Positions 18,942-26,816 are shown, counted from the first letter of the stretch. The stretch is DNA of 64,000 bases from Roseomonas sp. AR75 (GCF_005222815.1 NZ_STGB01000001.1:1612001-1676000); one strand, 5' to 3'. Notes: generated by a model not told the origin, from the letters alone. Numbers and translations: made by a program.

Positions 18942-20261
18942 GTGGACGGGCTTTCCACAAGCGAAGAAGCGGCGCTTGCCGCGCGTGCGCGGCGGGTGCT
19001 GCCCGGCGGCGGCTTCGGGAACTTCGCGCCCGAAGTGATCCTGCGCGAGGGCCATGGCGGCCGCGTGTGGGACGTGGCGGGGCGCGAATACGTGGATTTC
19101 CTGCTCGGCTCCGGCCCGATGTTCCTGGGGCATGGGCATCCCGAGGTGCTGGACGCCGTGCGCGAGCAGCTTTCGCGCGGCACCACCTTCTTCGCCACCA
19201 ACGAGCACGGCATCGCGCTCGCCGAGGCGATCGTGGAGGCGATGCCCTGCGCCGAGCAGGTGCGCTTCACCGGATCCGGCACCGAGGCCGACCTCTACGC
19301 CATGCGCCTGGCGCGCGCCTTCACCGGGCGCGAGCGCATCCTGAAGTTCGAAGGCGGCTACCACGGCATGAGCGACTACGGGCTGATGAGCCTGGCGCCG
19401 AAGGTGCTGGCCAACTTCCCCCGCCCCGTCCCCGATTCGGCCGGCATCCCGAGGAGCGTGCAGGAGGAGGTGCTGGTCGCGCCCTTCAACGACCTCGATG
19501 CGGTCACGCGGCTGGTCGAGGCGCATGGCACGGAGATCGCCGGCATCATCGTGGAGCCGCTGCAACGCCTGGTGCCGCCCGCGCCCGGATACCTCCAGGG
19601 TCTGCGCAACCTCTGCGACGCGCATGGCATCGTGCTGATCTTCGACGAGGTCGTGACGGGCTTCCGCTTCGCCTATGGCGGCGCGCAATCCTACTACGGT
19701 GTGACGCCCGACCTCTGCACACTGGGCAAGATCATCGGCGGCGGGTTCCCGCTGGCGGCGGTGGCGGGGCGGGCCGCGATCATGGCGCATTTCGACCGCG
19801 CGCTGGTCGGCGATGACGGGTTCCTGATGCAGGTGGGCACGCTGTCGGGCAATCCGGTGGCCGCCGTGGCGGGGCTGAAGACGCTGGAGGTGCTGCGGCG
19901 CCCGGGGATGTACGAGCGCGCCTTCGCCACCGGCCGCGCGCTGATGCAGGGCATGACGGAGGCGATGGAGCGGGCGGGGCTGCCGGGCCAGGTGGTGGGC
20001 GAGCCGGTGCTGTTCGACGTGGTCTTCGCCACCGGCGCGATCGCCGACTACCGCGCCACGCTGCGCGCCGACCGCGCGATGGCCACGCAGGTGAACTGCG
20101 TGCTGCGCGAGGACGGGATCATGAAGGGCGAGAGCAAGTTCTACGTCTCGGTCGCGCATGAGGCGCGCGACGTGGAGCAGACGCTGGCCGCCTTCGCACG
20201 GGCGGTGGAGGTGCTGGGGGTTTCTCCCTCTCCACCCGCAGGGGGGAGAGGGTCGGGGTGA
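18942..20261 (+). CDS. Glutamate-1-semialdehyde aminomutase-like PLP aminotransferase
   Basis: 439 residues. Class III aminotransferase fold: VWDVAGREYVDFLLGSGPMFLGHGHP at the start, a GSGTEADLYAMRLAR phosphate-binding segment, EGGYHG, IFDEVVTGFR and the PLP lysine in TLGKIIGGGFPLAAV. It resembles HemL-type and related aminomutases, but the context gives no heme gene, so another amine or semialdehyde substrate is possible. GTG at 18942 is used because GGAGG (18930-18934) lies 7 bases upstream. The last 13 residues (VSPSPPAGGRGSG) and the stop codon are encoded by a copy of the genome's CCCTCTCC palindrome, so the C-terminus has been altered by repeat insertion. Confidence 0.88.
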   Translation: MDGLSTSEEAALAARARRVLPGGGFGNFAPEVILREGHGGRVWDVAGREYVDFLLGSGPMFLGHGHPEVLDAVREQLSRGTTFFATNEHGIALAEAIVEAMPCAEQVRFTGSGTEADLYAMRLARAFTGRERILKFEGGYHGMSDYGLMSLAPKVLANFPRPVPDSAGIPRSVQEEVLVAPFNDLDAVTRLVEAHGTEIAGIIVEPLQRLVPPAPGYLQGLRNLCDAHGIVLIFDEVVTGFRFAYGGAQSYYGVTPDLCTLGKIIGGGFPLAAVAGRAAIMAHFDRALVGDDGFLMQVGTLSGNPVAAVAGLKTLEVLRRPGMYERAFATGRALMQGMTEAMERAGLPGQVVGEPVLFDVVFATGAIADYRATLRADRAMATQVNCVLREDGIMKGESKFYVSVAHEARDVEQTLAAFARAVEVLGVSPSPPAGGRGSG

Positions 20262-20267
20262 GGGGGG
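20223..20267. repeat. CCCTCTCC-type palindrome, copy 1
   Basis: CTCCCTCTCCACCCGC with GGGGGGAGAGGG forms the hairpin; the flank GTCGGGGTGAGG matches the reverse complement of the CCTCACCCAACCC flank of other copies. It overlaps the 3' end of the aminotransferase gene and contains its stop codon. Confidence 0.7.
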
Positions 20268-20349
20268 CGCCGGGGCGGGGCGACTCCGCGGTGGCGGGGT
20301 GTTCGGTGCACGGGCGTCTTGGGGAACAGGCGTACTGCGGAGCGGGCGG

Positions 20350-20390
20350 CCCCCCTCACCCAACCCTCTCCCCCCTGTGGGGGGAGAGGG
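20350..20390. repeat. CCCTCTCC-type palindrome, copy 2
   Basis: CCTCACCCAACCCTCTCCCC then CTGTGG and GGGGAGAGGG; 8-10 bp stem. Lies between the aminotransferase and the convergent ATP-grasp-like gene with a partial third hairpin arm (GGGGGAGAGGG) at about 20402. Probably doubles as a terminator. Confidence 0.75.
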
Positions 20391-20446
20391 CTTCAGCGGG
20401 TGGGGGAGAGGGCTCCAGGCGATAAGGGAGAGGACCTGCGGCGAGG

Positions 20447-21418
20447 TCAGGGGCGCCAGGGCATGAAGGCGGCGAAGGAGTGCTCCCGCCATTGCCGCAC
20501 GGCGGGCGCGGCCTCGATCGAGACGGGCAGGCCGTCGCCCGAATCGATCGCGGCCAGCGCGCGGGCCAGGTTCCAGCGCGACAATTCCAGCGTCTCGGCG
20601 CGGCGCGGCAGGCGCTGGGGGTGCGGGCCGCTCAGCGTCGGGTTGGTGTTGATCTCGAACACCACCTCCCGCCCCTCCGCGGTGGCGTGGTCGGCGCGGC
20701 CGTATTCCACGCCGGCGAGCTCGAAGACCGGGCGCAGCGCCGGCAGATAGGGACCATCGCGCGCCGCGCGGTACTCCTCCTCGGCCATCGCCTCGGTGCT
20801 GAGGCCGAGGGTGCCGGCCTTCACCCACCAGCCATCCTGGATCACCGAATGGTCGGTGTGCATCGCCTCGCCGATGCGGAAGGTGCCGTAGCGGCGCCAG
20901 GCGGCGGGCGTGACCGGCTCGGCGCAGAACTCCACGACCAGCACGCCGGCCAGCGGCAGGCCCCGCGCCTGGAATGCGGTGAGAGCCGCTTCCAGCGCCG
21001 CCTGGTCGGGAAGCAGGTCGCTCAGCGGCGGCTCGTGCCCGTCCTCGAAGCGGAGGAAGACGGGGAAGCGGTTCGGGCGCGGCGCGCCCTCCTCGGCGCG
21101 CCAGGCGCGGAACGGGTTGAGGCCGGCCGCATGCAGCCGCGCCAGCAGCGCGTGGCGGGTCGGGATGCGCGCGGGGTCGTTGAGGCAACGCAGCCCGGCG
21201 GCGCGGATGGCGCGATAGGTGTCGGCGGCCATGCGGCGCTCATGCGGCGTCAGGCGCTCGAGGTCGGTGAGGATGTAGGTCGCCTGCGGCAGGTGGTCGG
21301 CGCGCAGCAGCGCATCCCAGGCCATGTGACGCACCACGGGCAGGGGCGGCCCGAAGCTGCCGTCCAGCAGGTTCCTGACCGTGTAGGCGTGGTGGCGCGT
21401 GGTGACGAAGACGATCAT
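20447..21418 (-). CDS. ATP-grasp-like protein of unknown function
   Basis: 323 residues. The N-terminal third has a Rossmann-like start (MIVFVTTRHHAYTVRNLL) and YILTDLERLTPHE. The C-terminal half resembles an ATP-grasp catalytic core: VLVVEFCAEP, GEAMHTDHSVIQDGWWVKAG and EYGRADH...VVFEINTNPTL, where the final E-x-N-x-N segment matches the Mg-ATP binding end of RimK-like ligases. The length suits peptide ligases, but no close family is recognised. It is divergent from the triple-repeat small gene across a 122-bp gap that can hold a shared promoter. A role in modifying that small protein is inference from position only. Confidence 0.6.
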   Translation of the reverse strand: MIVFVTTRHHAYTVRNLLDGSFGPPLPVVRHMAWDALLRADHLPQATYILTDLERLTPHERRMAADTYRAIRAAGLRCLNDPARIPTRHALLARLHAAGLNPFRAWRAEEGAPRPNRFPVFLRFEDGHEPPLSDLLPDQAALEAALTAFQARGLPLAGVLVVEFCAEPVTPAAWRRYGTFRIGEAMHTDHSVIQDGWWVKAGTLGLSTEAMAEEEYRAARDGPYLPALRPVFELAGVEYGRADHATAEGREVVFEINTNPTLSGPHPQRLPRRAETLELSRWNLARALAAIDSGDGLPVSIEAAPAVRQWREHSFAAFMPWRP

Positions 21419-21540
21419 GGGCCCGCTGCCGGCTGCGGAAGGAGGATAGGGGCGGAGCGTGATGCCGGGCCAGACGCAGCTTCGTCGCGTGACAGCCGGG
21501 CCGAAGCATGGGAAGATTCGCGCAGAATGAGGAGAGACGG

Positions 21541-21828
21541 ATGACCAGCAGCAAGCATGCGGCGCTCGCCGCCCTGCTCGATCGTCTGGCGGGCCAGGAG
21601 ATGCTCGGCTTCGCCGTGTCCAGCGTCACCGCCGCCCCGCCGCTGGCCAAGGTCGGCGCCGTGAAGCCGCCGCCGGACAACGTGATGTCGGCTTCGACCC
21701 TCACCAGGGTCGGCAACGTCAAGGTCGGCGCCGTGAAGCCGCCGCCGGCCGATGGGGGCGTGCCGAAGGGCATCGCCAAGCTCGGCAGCGTCATGGTCGG
21801 CGCCGTCAAGCCGCCGCCGACCATCTGA
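21541..21828 (+). CDS. Small triple-repeat protein, candidate RiPP precursor
   Basis: 95 residues. The first 30 (MTSSKHAALAALLDRLAGQE...) look like a helical leader. Then the octapeptide VGAVKPPP occurs three times at residues 38-45, 62-69 and 86-93, exactly 24 residues apart; each is preceded by a related segment (LAK, RVGNVK, KLGSVM). There are no Cys residues and no signal peptide. GAGGAGAG lies just before the ATG at 21541. The gene is followed after 62 bases by an HExxH peptide-hydroxylase-like gene. Multi-core precursors with a modifying enzyme downstream are the RiPP pattern; a repetitive structural protein is the alternative. Confidence 0.7.
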   Translation: MTSSKHAALAALLDRLAGQEMLGFAVSSVTAAPPLAKVGAVKPPPDNVMSASTLTRVGNVKVGAVKPPPADGGVPKGIAKLGSVMVGAVKPPPTI

Positions 21829-21890
21829 GCGGGGCCGGAGCCGGCGCCTTCGCCCCCAGCGCCGCGCGGGGGCAAGCGCTGGACAGCGCG

Positions 21891-22811
21891 GTGCGGGCCC
21901 GGCTGGCGGCCAGCCTGCGCACCCTGGCGGAGGCCGCGTCGGGGCTGATCGCCTGCGACGCCGCAGCCATCGGGGCGCTGGCCGATCTGGTGGCGGCGCG
22001 GCCGGTGCGCCCGGCGGTCATGGCCCGCTACGCCGAAGCGATGCTGGCGATCGGCGCGGGCGATGCGGCCACGGCGGAAGCGGCGCTGGCGGCGCTCGCC
22101 GATCCTGCGCTGCGGACCCCAGCCCTGCCCCGCACCGTCACGCTGGACGACGACGATCTCGGGCCGGGCGTCGCGGCGCTCTACACCAGGCTGCTCAACG
22201 ACGATCCGGACTCGCCGGTGGCGATCCGCGCGCTGGACGCTGCGGAGCGCGATGCGGCGCCGTCGCGCATCGCCGCCGCGCTGGCGCTGCTCGGCCCGGA
22301 TTTCGCGGGCGAACTGGCCTCGGTGGCGCAGGAGGTGGTCGCCGTCGCGGCCGCGCCGGGCGGGGCGCTGCACTTCCAGGGTGCGACGAGCTTCCACTTG
22401 TGGGGCGCGATCGCACTGAACCTGCCGGCGCACCCGACCGACGCGGCGCTGGCGGTCACGCTGGCGCATGAGAGCGGGCATGCGGTGCTGTTCGCGCAGA
22501 GCTTCGGCGCGCCGCTGACGGCGAATGACCCGGCTTCGCGCTACGCCTCGCCGCTGCGCGAGACGCCGCGGCCGATGGAAGGCATCGTCCACGCCACCTG
22601 GGTGCTGGCGCGGATGCATCTGGCGATCGAGCGCATGCTCGCGGGCGGCGCGGCGGATGCGGCGGCGCGCGAGGCGTTGCGGGCGATGCGCGGCGACATC
22701 CGCCGCGACTACGCGGCGGGACTGGCCGTGGTGGACGCGGCGGCGCGCTTCACCCCGGAGGGCGAGGCCGCCTTCGCGCCGGCCGCGGCGTACATGGCAA
22801 CTGCCGCATAG
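21891..22811 (+). CDS. HExxH-type putative peptide-modifying enzyme
   Basis: 306 residues from a GTG start. The zinc/iron-type motif AHESGHAVLF places H193-E194-xx-H197. It is preceded by GATSFHLWGAIALNL and followed by SPLRETPRPMEGIVHATWVLARM, the arrangement of the 'HEXXH motif domain' family found in RiPP loci and now described as alpha-ketoglutarate-dependent peptide beta-hydroxylases. The N-terminal half is Ala-rich helical. No canonical start lies further upstream before the frame runs into the small gene, so GTG 21891 is used; a CTG slightly earlier is possible. Its place right after a triple-repeat peptide suggests that peptide as substrate. Cytosolic. Confidence 0.72.
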   Translation: MRARLAASLRTLAEAASGLIACDAAAIGALADLVAARPVRPAVMARYAEAMLAIGAGDAATAEAALAALADPALRTPALPRTVTLDDDDLGPGVAALYTRLLNDDPDSPVAIRALDAAERDAAPSRIAAALALLGPDFAGELASVAQEVVAVAAAPGGALHFQGATSFHLWGAIALNLPAHPTDAALAVTLAHESGHAVLFAQSFGAPLTANDPASRYASPLRETPRPMEGIVHATWVLARMHLAIERMLAGGAADAAAREALRAMRGDIRRDYAAGLAVVDAAARFTPEGEAAFAPAAAYMATAA

Positions 22812-22860
22812 GGATTCGCGAAGCGTTCAGCTTCGCCCGGCAGGATGGCGCGGCACAGTC

Positions 22861-24228
22861 ATGGATGCCCGCATGCAACACTCCCCCGGGCCTGCCGACG
22901 CGCCCTTCCCCGCCGAAGCCACGGACAGCCTCACCGGCCTGCTGCGCCGCGACGCGCTGCTCGCGGCGCTCGAACGCGCCGCCACGCCGGAAGGCGGCGG
23001 CGGGCAGCCCTTCGCGCTGCTCGCCCTCGACCTCGACCGCTTCAAGTCGGTGAACGACACGCTTGGGCATGCGGTGGGGGATGCGCTGCTGCGCGCGGTC
23101 GGGCGGCGCATCCGCACGGCGATCCGCGACGGCGACGCCGCGGGGCGGATCGGCGGCGACGAATTCGCCATCCTGATGACGCCGCCGGCGGGCGAAGTCT
23201 CTGCCAGTGCGCTGGCGGCGCGGGTGGTGGAGCTGCTCGGCCGGCCCTTCCTGCTCGATGGCCACAGCGTCGTGACGGGCGCGAGCGTGGGGATCGCGCT
23301 GTATCCCGCCGATGCGGCGGAGCCGGAGGCGCTGCTGCGCTGCGCCGACCTCGCGCTATATCAGGCGAAGCAGGAAGGGCGCGGCGATCTGCGTCGTTTC
23401 CAGCCGGCGCTGCGCGCCCGTGCGGAGGAACGGCGCCGGACGGAATCGGAGCTGCGCGCGGCGATCGCGCTCGGCCAGTTCGAGCTGCACTACCAGCCGC
23501 ATGTCGAACTGGACGGCGGAAGGCTGGCGGGGTTCGAGGCGCTGCTGCGCTGGCGCCATCCCGCGCGCGGGCTGGTCGCGCCCGCCGAATTCGTGCCGCT
23601 GGCGGAGGAGACCGGGCTGATCCTGCCGATCGGCGAATGGGTGCTGCGCACCGCCTGCCGCGAGGCGGCGGGGTGGAGCGATCCCTCGCTGGTCGTCGCG
23701 GTGAATGTGGCGGCGGCGCAGCTCGCGCGGCGCGAGCTGGAAGGCCAGGTGCGCGCGGCGCTCGCTGCCTCCGGCCTGGCGCCGCAGCGGCTGGAGCTGG
23801 AGGTGACGGAGACGGCGCTGCTGCAGGATACGGCGACGGCGGAGGCGACCTGCGCCCGGCTGCGCGCGCTCGGCGTGCGTGTCTCGCTGGATGATTTCGG
23901 CACGGGCTATTCCTCGCTGACGCGGCTGCGCAGCTTCCCGCTGGACCGGGTGAAGATCGACCGCAGCTTCGTCAGCGGCGTGGCGACCGAGCCGGAGAGC
24001 GCCGCCATCGTGCGCGCGGTGGCGGCGCTCGGCCAGTCGCTGGGGCTGCGCACCACGGCGGAAGGGGTGGAAACGCCGACGCAGCGCGACGCGCTCTCGG
24101 CCAATGGCTGCACCGATGCGCAGGGCTACCTGTTCAGCGAGCCGGTGCCGGCGGCATCCGTGGATGCGCTGATCCGGCGTATCGCGGATGGGCGGCGTGC
24201 GCAGGACGACAAGGCGATCGCGGCGTGA
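22861..24228 (+). CDS. GGDEF-EAL bifunctional c-di-GMP protein
   Basis: 455 residues without membrane segments. The GGDEF domain (about 20-180) has an intact GGDEF (98-102) and an I-site RxxD (Arg89, Asp92), so cyclase activity and product inhibition are both possible. The EAL domain (about 195-445) keeps EAL (226-228), NVAAAQL, EVTETALL, DDFGTGYSS, KIDRSFV and AEGVET, so phosphodiesterase activity is expected. There is no N-terminal sensor domain. The stop overlaps the start of the BLUF gene (GTGA), which indicates coupled translation and a likely partnership. The gene starts 49 bases after the HExxH gene on the same strand. Confidence 0.95.
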   Translation: MDARMQHSPGPADAPFPAEATDSLTGLLRRDALLAALERAATPEGGGGQPFALLALDLDRFKSVNDTLGHAVGDALLRAVGRRIRTAIRDGDAAGRIGGDEFAILMTPPAGEVSASALAARVVELLGRPFLLDGHSVVTGASVGIALYPADAAEPEALLRCADLALYQAKQEGRGDLRRFQPALRARAEERRRTESELRAAIALGQFELHYQPHVELDGGRLAGFEALLRWRHPARGLVAPAEFVPLAEETGLILPIGEWVLRTACREAAGWSDPSLVVAVNVAAAQLARRELEGQVRAALAASGLAPQRLELEVTETALLQDTATAEATCARLRALGVRVSLDDFGTGYSSLTRLRSFPLDRVKIDRSFVSGVATEPESAAIVRAVAALGQSLGLRTTAEGVETPTQRDALSANGCTDAQGYLFSEPVPAASVDALIRRIADGRRAQDDKAIAA

Positions 24229-24644
24229 GCGCGGAGCGGGAAAGGCTGCGGCGCGTGGTTTATGTCAGCCACACCGCGGTGGAGCCGGGCCAGCCGATGT
24301 GGCCGGTGCTGGATTCGATCCTGACGGCGGCGCGGCGCAACAACCGGCGCGCCGGCGTGACCGGTGCGCTGGTGTACAGCGCGCGGCGCTTCGCGCAGGT
24401 GCTGGAAGGGCCGCCGGAGTCGGTGGAGGCGGTCTTCGAGCGCATCCAGTGCGACCTGCGGCACGACCATGTCACGGTGCTGGAGGTCAGCGAGCCGGAG
24501 GCGCGCGCCTTCGGCGACTGGAGCATGGCCTTCGTGGCCGATGCGCCGGTGCCGGCGGAGGCGCTGGAAGGGCCAGGCGGTGCCGCGCGGCTGATGGCGA
24601 TGCTGCAGGCGGCGATTCGGAACACGGAGGCGGCGGCGGGGTAG
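24225..24644 (+). CDS. BLUF-domain blue-light photoreceptor
   Basis: 139 residues, a stand-alone BLUF domain with a short tail. Flavin photochemistry residues are present: Tyr13 (VVYVSHT), the Asn pair in ARRNNRRAGVTGALVY (39-40) and Gln58 in RFAQVLEG; Trp99 and Met101 lie in the DWSMAF segment that moves during signalling. GTG at 24225 overlaps the GGDEF-EAL stop. In proteins such as BlrP1 and YcgF the BLUF is fused to EAL; here the two are separate coupled genes, so light probably controls c-di-GMP turnover through protein contact. Confidence 0.93.
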   Translation: MSAERERLRRVVYVSHTAVEPGQPMWPVLDSILTAARRNNRRAGVTGALVYSARRFAQVLEGPPESVEAVFERIQCDLRHDHVTVLEVSEPEARAFGDWSMAFVADAPVPAEALEGPGGAARLMAMLQAAIRNTEAAAG

Positions 24645-24722
24645 TTTGCCGCGGCGCTGACGGCGCACACTCGTCGCCGAAGACGGCGCTGCATGGTGAG
24701 ATGCTTCGCTCGGGCGATCACG

Positions 24723-24764
24723 CCCCCCTCACCCAACCCTCTCCCCCCTGAGGGGGGAGAGGGT
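24723..24764. repeat. CCCTCTCC-type palindrome, copy 3
   Basis: CCCCTCACCCAACCCTCTCC CCCTGAGG then GGGGAGAGGG. Lies between the convergent BLUF and pntB genes, with a second imperfect half (GGGGAGAGGGTTGG) at about 24799-24812. Positioned as a bidirectional terminator. Confidence 0.75.
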
Positions 24765-24825
24765 AAGGAAAAGTGGGGGAGAGGGCGAGCGCGCGGCGGG
24801 GAGAGGGTTGGCGGAGCGGTGGGCG

Positions 24826-26232
24826 TTACCGCTGCAGCGCCTGGACGATCTCCTGCGTCACCTTCTTGGCGTCGCCGAACAGCATCATCGTGTTGGGGCG
24901 GAAGAACAGCTCGTTCTCCACGCCGGCATAGCCGCTGGCCATGCCGCGCTTGATGAAGAACACTGTCTTCGCCTTCTCCACGTCCAGGATCGGCATGCCG
25001 TAGATCGCGGACGACTTGTCGGTCTTGGCGGCCGGGTTCGTCACGTCGTTGGCGCCGATCACGAAGGCGACGTCGGCATCGGCGAATTCGGGGTTGATCT
25101 CCTCGAGCTCGTGCACCTCGTCATAGGGCACGTTCGCCTCGGCCAGCAGCACGTTCATGTGGCCGGGCATGCGCCCCGCCACGGGGTGGATCGCGTAGGA
25201 GATCTCCGCCCCTTCCTTCTTCAGCAGGTCCGCCATCTCCCGCAGGACCTGCTGCGCCTGCGCCACCGCCATGCCGTAGCCCGGCACGATGATGATCTTC
25301 TGCGCGTTCTTCATCATGTAGGCCGCGTCCTCCGGGCTGCCGGCCTTCACCGGCGCGCGGTCCGCGGCACCCGCGCCCGCCGCCGCCGCGCCGCCATCCG
25401 AGCCGAAGCCGCCCAGCAGCACGTTGATGATCGAGCGGTTCATGCCCTTGCACATGATGTAGGACAGGATCGCGCCCGAGGCGCCGACCAGCGCGCCGGT
25501 CACGATCAGCAGCAGGTTGCCGATGGTGAAGCCGATGCCCGCCGCCGCCCAGCCGGAATAGCTGTTCAGCATCGAGACGACCACCGGCATGTCCGCGCCG
25601 CCGATCGGGATGATCAGCAGGAAGCCGAGCGCGAAGCTGAGCAGCGCGATCATCCAGAACAGCACCGGGCTGCCGGTGGCGCAGAAGGCGATGATCAGGA
25701 TCAGCAGCAGCGCACCGAGGCCGGCATTCAGCATGTGCTGGCCGTTGAAGATGATCGGCGCGCCGGACATCCGCCCGGCCAGCTTGAGGAAGGCGATGAC
25801 CGAGCCGGAGAAGGTGATGGCGCCGATCGCGAGGCCGAGCGACATCTCGATCAGCGACGCGGTCTTGATGGCGCCGGGATAGCCGATGCCGAAGCTCTGC
25901 GGCGCGTAGAAGGCGGCGGCCGCGACGAAGACCGCGGCCATGCCGACCAGGGAGTGGAAGGCGGCGACCAGCTGCGGCAGCGCCGTCATCTGGATGCGCT
26001 GCGCGACGATGGTGCCGATGGTGCCGCCGATCGCCAGGCCGACGATCACCAGCGCGATGCCGCCGAAGCCCATGCCGGGCTTGAGCAGCGTCGCGGCGAT
26101 GGCGATGCCCATGCCGACCATGCCGTAGAGGTTGCCCTGCCGGCTGGTCTCGGGGTGCGACAGGCCGCGCAGCGCGAGGATGAAGAGGACCGACGCGACC
26201 AGATAGGCGAGCGTCGAGAGCGTGGTCGCCAT
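24826..26232 (-). CDS. pntB: NAD(P) transhydrogenase subunit beta
   Basis: 468 residues, full length. The N-terminal half has about eight membrane helices (LAYLVASVLFILALRGL; LVAAFHSLVGMAAVFVAAAAF; GGFTIG-like loops). The C-terminal NADP-binding domain III carries IIVPGYGMAVAQAQ, YAIHPVAGRMPGHMNVLLAEA, VIGANDVTNPAA and AGVENELFF. The complex uses the proton gradient to drive hydride transfer from NADH to NADP. It starts 4 bases after the pntAB stop. The subunits are encoded by three genes, the layout common in alphaproteobacteria. Confidence 0.97.
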   Translation of the reverse strand: MATTLSTLAYLVASVLFILALRGLSHPETSRQGNLYGMVGMGIAIAATLLKPGMGFGGIALVIVGLAIGGTIGTIVAQRIQMTALPQLVAAFHSLVGMAAVFVAAAAFYAPQSFGIGYPGAIKTASLIEMSLGLAIGAITFSGSVIAFLKLAGRMSGAPIIFNGQHMLNAGLGALLLILIIAFCATGSPVLFWMIALLSFALGFLLIIPIGGADMPVVVSMLNSYSGWAAAGIGFTIGNLLLIVTGALVGASGAILSYIMCKGMNRSIINVLLGGFGSDGGAAAAGAGAADRAPVKAGSPEDAAYMMKNAQKIIIVPGYGMAVAQAQQVLREMADLLKKEGAEISYAIHPVAGRMPGHMNVLLAEANVPYDEVHELEEINPEFADADVAFVIGANDVTNPAAKTDKSSAIYGMPILDVEKAKTVFFIKRGMASGYAGVENELFFRPNTMMLFGDAKKVTQEIVQALQR

Positions 26233-26236
26233 CGGC

Positions 26237-26635
26237 TCAGCTCCCCTTCTTCTTGAACATGGCGAGCATGCGCCGCGTCACCATGAAGCCGCCGAAGATG
26301 TTCACCGCGGCGAGCGTGACGGCGAGGAAGCCGAAGACCTTGGCGGCGACGCTGTCGGAGAGGCCCGTCGCCAGGATGGCGCCGACCACGATGACCGAGG
26401 AGATGGCATTGGTCACGCCCATCAGCGGCGAATGCAGCGCCGGCGTCACGGACCACACTACGTAGTAGCCGACGAAGCAGGCCATCAGGAAGATGGTGAG
26501 CAGATAGAGGAAGGGCTCGGCGGCGGCGGCGACCGGCGCCACGGTCTCGGCCATCTGGCGCGCCTGTTCGGCGAGCAAGGCCGCGCGGTCGGCGATGCTC
26601 GCCGCCTCGTTGGCGATCTGCTGGGGAGTGGACAT
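26237..26635 (-). CDS. pntAB: NAD(P) transhydrogenase subunit alpha part 2
   Basis: 132 residues. After a hydrophilic start of about 35 residues rich in Ala and Glu, the sequence FLYLLTIFLMACFVGYYVVWSVTPALHSPLMGVTNAISSVIVVGAI matches the membrane domain of the transhydrogenase alpha subunit, with further helices up to RRMLAMFKKKGS. Spacing to pntB is 4 bases. Upstream, two palindromic repeats separate it from pntAA. Confidence 0.95.
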   Translation of the reverse strand: MSTPQQIANEAASIADRAALLAEQARQMAETVAPVAAAAEPFLYLLTIFLMACFVGYYVVWSVTPALHSPLMGVTNAISSVIVVGAILATGLSDSVAAKVFGFLAVTLAAVNIFGGFMVTRRMLAMFKKKGS

Positions 26636-26669
26636 CAGGCGGTTCCCTTCGGAAACGTCGGTCCCGAGG

Positions 26670-26708
26670 CCCTCTCCACCCGCAGGGGGGAGAGGGTTGG
26701 GTGAGGAG
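26670..26708. repeat. CCCTCTCC-type palindrome, copy 4
   Basis: CCCTCTCCACCCGC and GGGGGGAGAGGG followed by TTGGGTGAGG, the reverse orientation of copies 2, 3, 5 and 6. It lies between pntAA and pntAB. Confidence 0.75.
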
Positions 26709-26747
26709 GGCGGGAAGGAAGGAGAAGGCGCGCCGGCACGCCGACGT

Positions 26748-26789
26748 CCCCCTCACCCAACCCTCTCCCCCATAAGCGGGGGAGAGGGC
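26748..26789. repeat. CCCTCTCC-type palindrome, copy 5
   Basis: CCCCCTCACCCAACCCTCTC CCCCATAAGC and GGGGGAGAGGG. Together with copy 4 it forms an inverted pair about 40 bases apart inside the pnt gene cluster. Confidence 0.75.
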
Positions 26790-26816
26790 TGAACGGCGCT
26801 CGCCTGTGACGCATCG

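Noticed and set aside
21752..22471. Overlapping frame across the repeat gene and HExxH gene
   Set aside because: Composition typical of a shifted frame; the 21891 frame alone has family motifs.
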